A model generated the notes under the pieces. The model was given only the letters and a program-made list of their open reading frames with translations. It was not told the DNA's origin and did no database searches. The position numbers and the translations under genes are program-made. From Myxococcales bacterium (GTDB lineage: Bacteria > Myxococcota_A > Polyangia > Polyangiales > Ga0077539), in NCBI GenBank assembly GCA_016793325.1, contig JAEUKI010000032.1, positions 1 through 64,000 of the forward strand: DNA of 64,000 bases. The letters run 5' to 3'. Positions within the stretch are counted from its first letter, which is position 1; the number at the start of each line of letters is the position of its first letter. Below, piece by piece: positions 62,054-64,000 of this stretch.

Positions 62054-63274
62054 TCAACGAAGCCAGATGTACACCCACGAGGGGGTGCGGCGGTAGGCGC
62101 CGACTCCGATGACGCCAGGGTTTCGGTTGCCCGCGGTGTGGGTTCCGCCAACGCCGTCGGTGGGGTTTCCACCGGCGCCGATCCACGAGTCGGGTTGGCT
62201 GCACGAGTTCGCGTTGTTGCCGAGGATTCCGACGCGGATGCGAACGTCGTGCGATCCGTCATCCGATCGCGCGTTGAACGCGACGCGATTGCAGAAGTCC
62301 TGAAGCTGGACGTCATAGATCGCGCCGACCGTCGGGATGAGCCCGAGCCACGTCGCGCGAGGAACGCCTGCGATCAGCTGGTTGTTGGCCCCCGCGAACA
62401 CCTGCCGAAGCGTGTTGGCTCCCGAGTCGAACGAGAACGACACCGTGCGCGTCACGAAGTCTTCGCCCCCCGTCACGTTGCGATTCGTCGCGAAATCCAG
62501 GCGCATCGACGTGAACGTGAGCGCGGTGAACCCGCGAAACTTCGCCGTGAGCCGCGTGAGGTTGAGAGACGTCTCGTTGTCCACGCTGTCGTCGGTCCAG
62601 CGTCCGCTGTCGTAGCTCCACGCGCTGTGCGCAGGGTCGACCTTCGCGACGAGGGTCCACGGTCCGCCTGCGGTCGTAAAGTCGCAGAACGCCTGCCACG
62701 AGCTCGTGAGGCCCATCCCGTAGTACAGCGTCTGCGTCGCGCTCGTGCGCAGGCTCATCGGAATCTCGGAGCAACGCGTGGGGCGCACGCCGGAGTCCGC
62801 ACCGGTGTCCACGCCGCTCTCGACGCCCGTGTCGACGCCGGAGTCCACGCCGCTGTCGACGCCAGAATCCACGCCGCTGTCGACCCCGGTATCGACGCCG
62901 GTATCGATGCCCGTATCGACGCCCGTGTCCACGCCCGTGTCGCGAACATCCGCTGCATCCGGGCCCGTCGCGTCGCGCGTGTCGATCGCTACGTCCGTCA
63001 CGTCTGCTGCATCCGCGACGTCCAACGGCGTTGCGTCCGCGTCGCTCACGACGTCCGCGACGTCGGGATCGGGAACGTCCACGACGTCGAGCTCGCTCAC
63101 GTCTGCGACGTCGGCCACGCCCGTGTCTCCGTCGGGCGCGATCTGCGAGTCGTTGAGCCCTCTGTCTGTTCCGCTATCGGCGCGGAGCTGCGCGTGCGGC
63201 AGCGCGCAACCAGCGAGGGCGACGAGCGCCAGCGGGGCGACCCGATCCCAACAAATCAAGCGTCTCGAGTTCAT
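62054..63274 (-). CDS. Lipoprotein with fibrinogen-like domain and DTGV repeats, paralogue B
   Basis: 406 residues. Lipobox (VALAGC) then ALPHAQLR. A long linker ends in thirteen four-residue units (DTGV/DSGV). The C-terminal domain begins near residue 190 with YYGMGLTSSWQAFCDFTTAGGPWTLVAKVD, the hallmark of fibrinogen-related domains, and continues RVRVGILGNNANSCSQPDSWIGAGG to the end YIWLR. In animals such domains bind carbohydrates; here binding to surface glycans is plausible. It lies 73 bases from paralogue A on the same strand. Confidence 0.85.
   Translation of the reverse strand: MNSRRLICWDRVAPLALVALAGCALPHAQLRADSGTDRGLNDSQIAPDGDTGVADVADVSELDVVDVPDPDVADVVSDADATPLDVADAADVTDVAIDTRDATGPDAADVRDTGVDTGVDTGIDTGVDTGVDSGVDSGVDSGVDSGVDTGVESGVDTGADSGVRPTRCSEIPMSLRTSATQTLYYGMGLTSSWQAFCDFTTAGGPWTLVAKVDPAHSAWSYDSGRWTDDSVDNETSLNLTRLTAKFRGFTALTFTSMRLDFATNRNVTGGEDFVTRTVSFSFDSGANTLRQVFAGANNQLIAGVPRATWLGLIPTVGAIYDVQLQDFCNRVAFNARSDDGSHDVRIRVGILGNNANSCSQPDSWIGAGGNPTDGVGGTHTAGNRNPGVIGVGAYRRTPSWVYIWLR
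62790..62945 (-). repeat. Coding 12-bp tandem repeats (DTGV/DSGV)
   Basis: Thirteen units of 12 bases encode Asp-[Thr/Ser]-Gly-Val in the linker of paralogue B. Because units are in frame, copy-number change would alter linker length without a frameshift. Confidence 0.85.
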
Positions 63275-63337
63275 CGAAGCTCCGTATTCGTCGAAAGCTC
63301 GCTCGATCGTGCCACATCGATCGCGTTTCGTTCAGCG

Positions 63338-64000
63338 CTATTCCTCGCGAGTCGCGAGCAAGCGCTCGACGCGGTCGGGTTCGACCCGGAGCACGAGCAC
63401 CTTCTCGTGGTCGTAGGTGACCGCGCCCGGCGCGCTCCCCTTGGGTTTTCGCACGTAGCGCCGTTGGACGTGCGTGACCTCGCACACGCCCTCGCCGCGC
63501 GCGTCGCTGAAGTGCGCCGCGAGCGTCGCCGCGTCGATCAGCGTCTCGCTCGGGCACGACTGTCCCTTGTCGAGAGGAACGACGACGTGCGCGCCCGTGC
63601 GCTCTTTGGCGTGCAGCCACAGGTCGTGAGGCCGCGCGACCTCCGTCGTGAGCGCGTCGTTGTCCGCGCCGCCTCGGCCGACGAGGATCCTTCGCCCGCG
63701 CTCGTCGCGAAACACATGAAACGCTCGTCGTTTGGGCTCGCGGGCGCTCTTGCTCGAAGACGATGAAGGGCGCTCTTCGTCCGAGACCTTCGCGCCGAGC
63801 GAGCGCGCCTCGGCCACGAGCGCGGTCCACTCGCTGCCGTTCTCGGGGGTGGCCGCGGTCACGCGCGCCGCGAGGTCCGCGAGCGAAGACGATTTGGCCT
63901 CGCACTCCGCGAGGCGCTTTCGCATCACGACCTCGCCGCGCTGGTAGCGTCGCGCCTTCGAGAAAAACGTTTCGGCCTGCGATTTTGCAGGCTTCGACGG
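63338..64000 (-). CDS. NFACT/RqcH-family protein, C-terminal part
   Basis: The frame is open to the right edge of the window; about 221 codons are visible. The chain starts with SQAETFFSKARRYQRGEVV and a helical coiled-coil segment, followed by the NFACT-R domain: FHVFRDERGRRILVGRGGADNDALTTEVARPHDLWLHAKERTGAHVVV with its DLWLHA signature. Full-length proteins (RqcH/Rqc2, fibronectin-binding FbpA) tag stalled nascent chains on the ribosome. Which function applies here cannot be decided from the C-terminus alone. Confidence 0.9.
   Translation of the reverse strand, partial: PSKPAKSQAETFFSKARRYQRGEVVMRKRLAECEAKSSSLADLAARVTAATPENGSEWTALVAEARSLGAKVSDEERPSSSSSKSAREPKRRAFHVFRDERGRRILVGRGGADNDALTTEVARPHDLWLHAKERTGAHVVVPLDKGQSCPSETLIDAATLAAHFSDARGEGVCEVTHVQRRYVRKPKGSAPGAVTYDHEKVLVLRVEPDRVERLLATREE

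Overview
The window is high-GC DNA in which nearly every frame stays open, so genes were chosen by domain content, signal peptides, start sites and neighbour overlap rather than by ORF length. The gene content points to a myxobacterium (Myxococcota, probably a Polyangiales/Sandaracinus-like lineage). It has many lipoproteins with Asp/Ala/Gly 'DAG/DTG' linkers, Cys-rich repeat proteins, eukaryote-like Ser/Thr kinases (one fused to an ATPase-TPR module), a DUF2378-like protein, a sigma-54 activator, and a SctP/SctQ-like secretion gene pair. This placement is inferred from gene content; no rRNA or tRNA gene was seen.

Layout. 0-9 kb: four near-identical von Willebrand A (vWA) surface proteins (one cut by the left edge), with a WD40-like protein and a large lipoprotein between them, all on the minus strand. 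9-14 kb: a metallo-beta-lactamase-fold hydrolase, a Tat lipoprotein with repeated Pro-Cys-Leu motifs, a class III cyclase-like protein, and a PHM-like copper monooxygenase lipoprotein. 14-17 kb: a XylR/DmpR-type sigma-54 activator divergent from a YceI gene that has a -24/-12 promoter and two upstream direct repeats, then a PLD-like protein. 17-20 kb: a five-gene minus-strand run with CcmC, a CcmD-like protein, a 41-aa membrane peptide, a lipoprotein and a DUF218 protein. 20-28 kb: a CzcCBA-type metal efflux operon divergent from its two-component system. 28-35 kb: a His-tailed EamA transporter, an Rsm22-like methyltransferase carrying a dispersed repeat in frame, a vWA lipoprotein, a PH-domain protein and an NlpC/P60-like protein. 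35-40 kb: a minus-strand run of Ser/Thr kinase, TrpG/PabA-like amidotransferase, lipoprotein, a candidate selenocysteine thioredoxin-like lipoprotein, and GtrA. 40-46 kb: SctP/SctQ-like genes, three paralogous small outer-membrane barrels, another barrel, a PDZ/GspC-like lipoprotein and thymidylate kinase. 46-64 kb: a Tat DUF362 protein, a dense repeat locus, Kbl, a PknK-like kinase, a patatin phospholipase, fibrinogen-like lipoproteins and the 3' end of an NFACT/RqcH gene.

Two signals stand out. The first is an in-frame UGA at 36246-36248 inside a thioredoxin-like gene, where the motif reads U-P-G-C. A stem-loop follows the UGA immediately, so this is a strong candidate selenoprotein that standard annotation would split into two genes. 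The second is a set of at least four dispersed repeat families: paired 16-bp palindromes, about 230-270-bp palindromic elements, 62-bp hairpins with an invertible loop, and a GTCAC/GTGAC palindrome cluster. One of these is inserted within a coding sequence.
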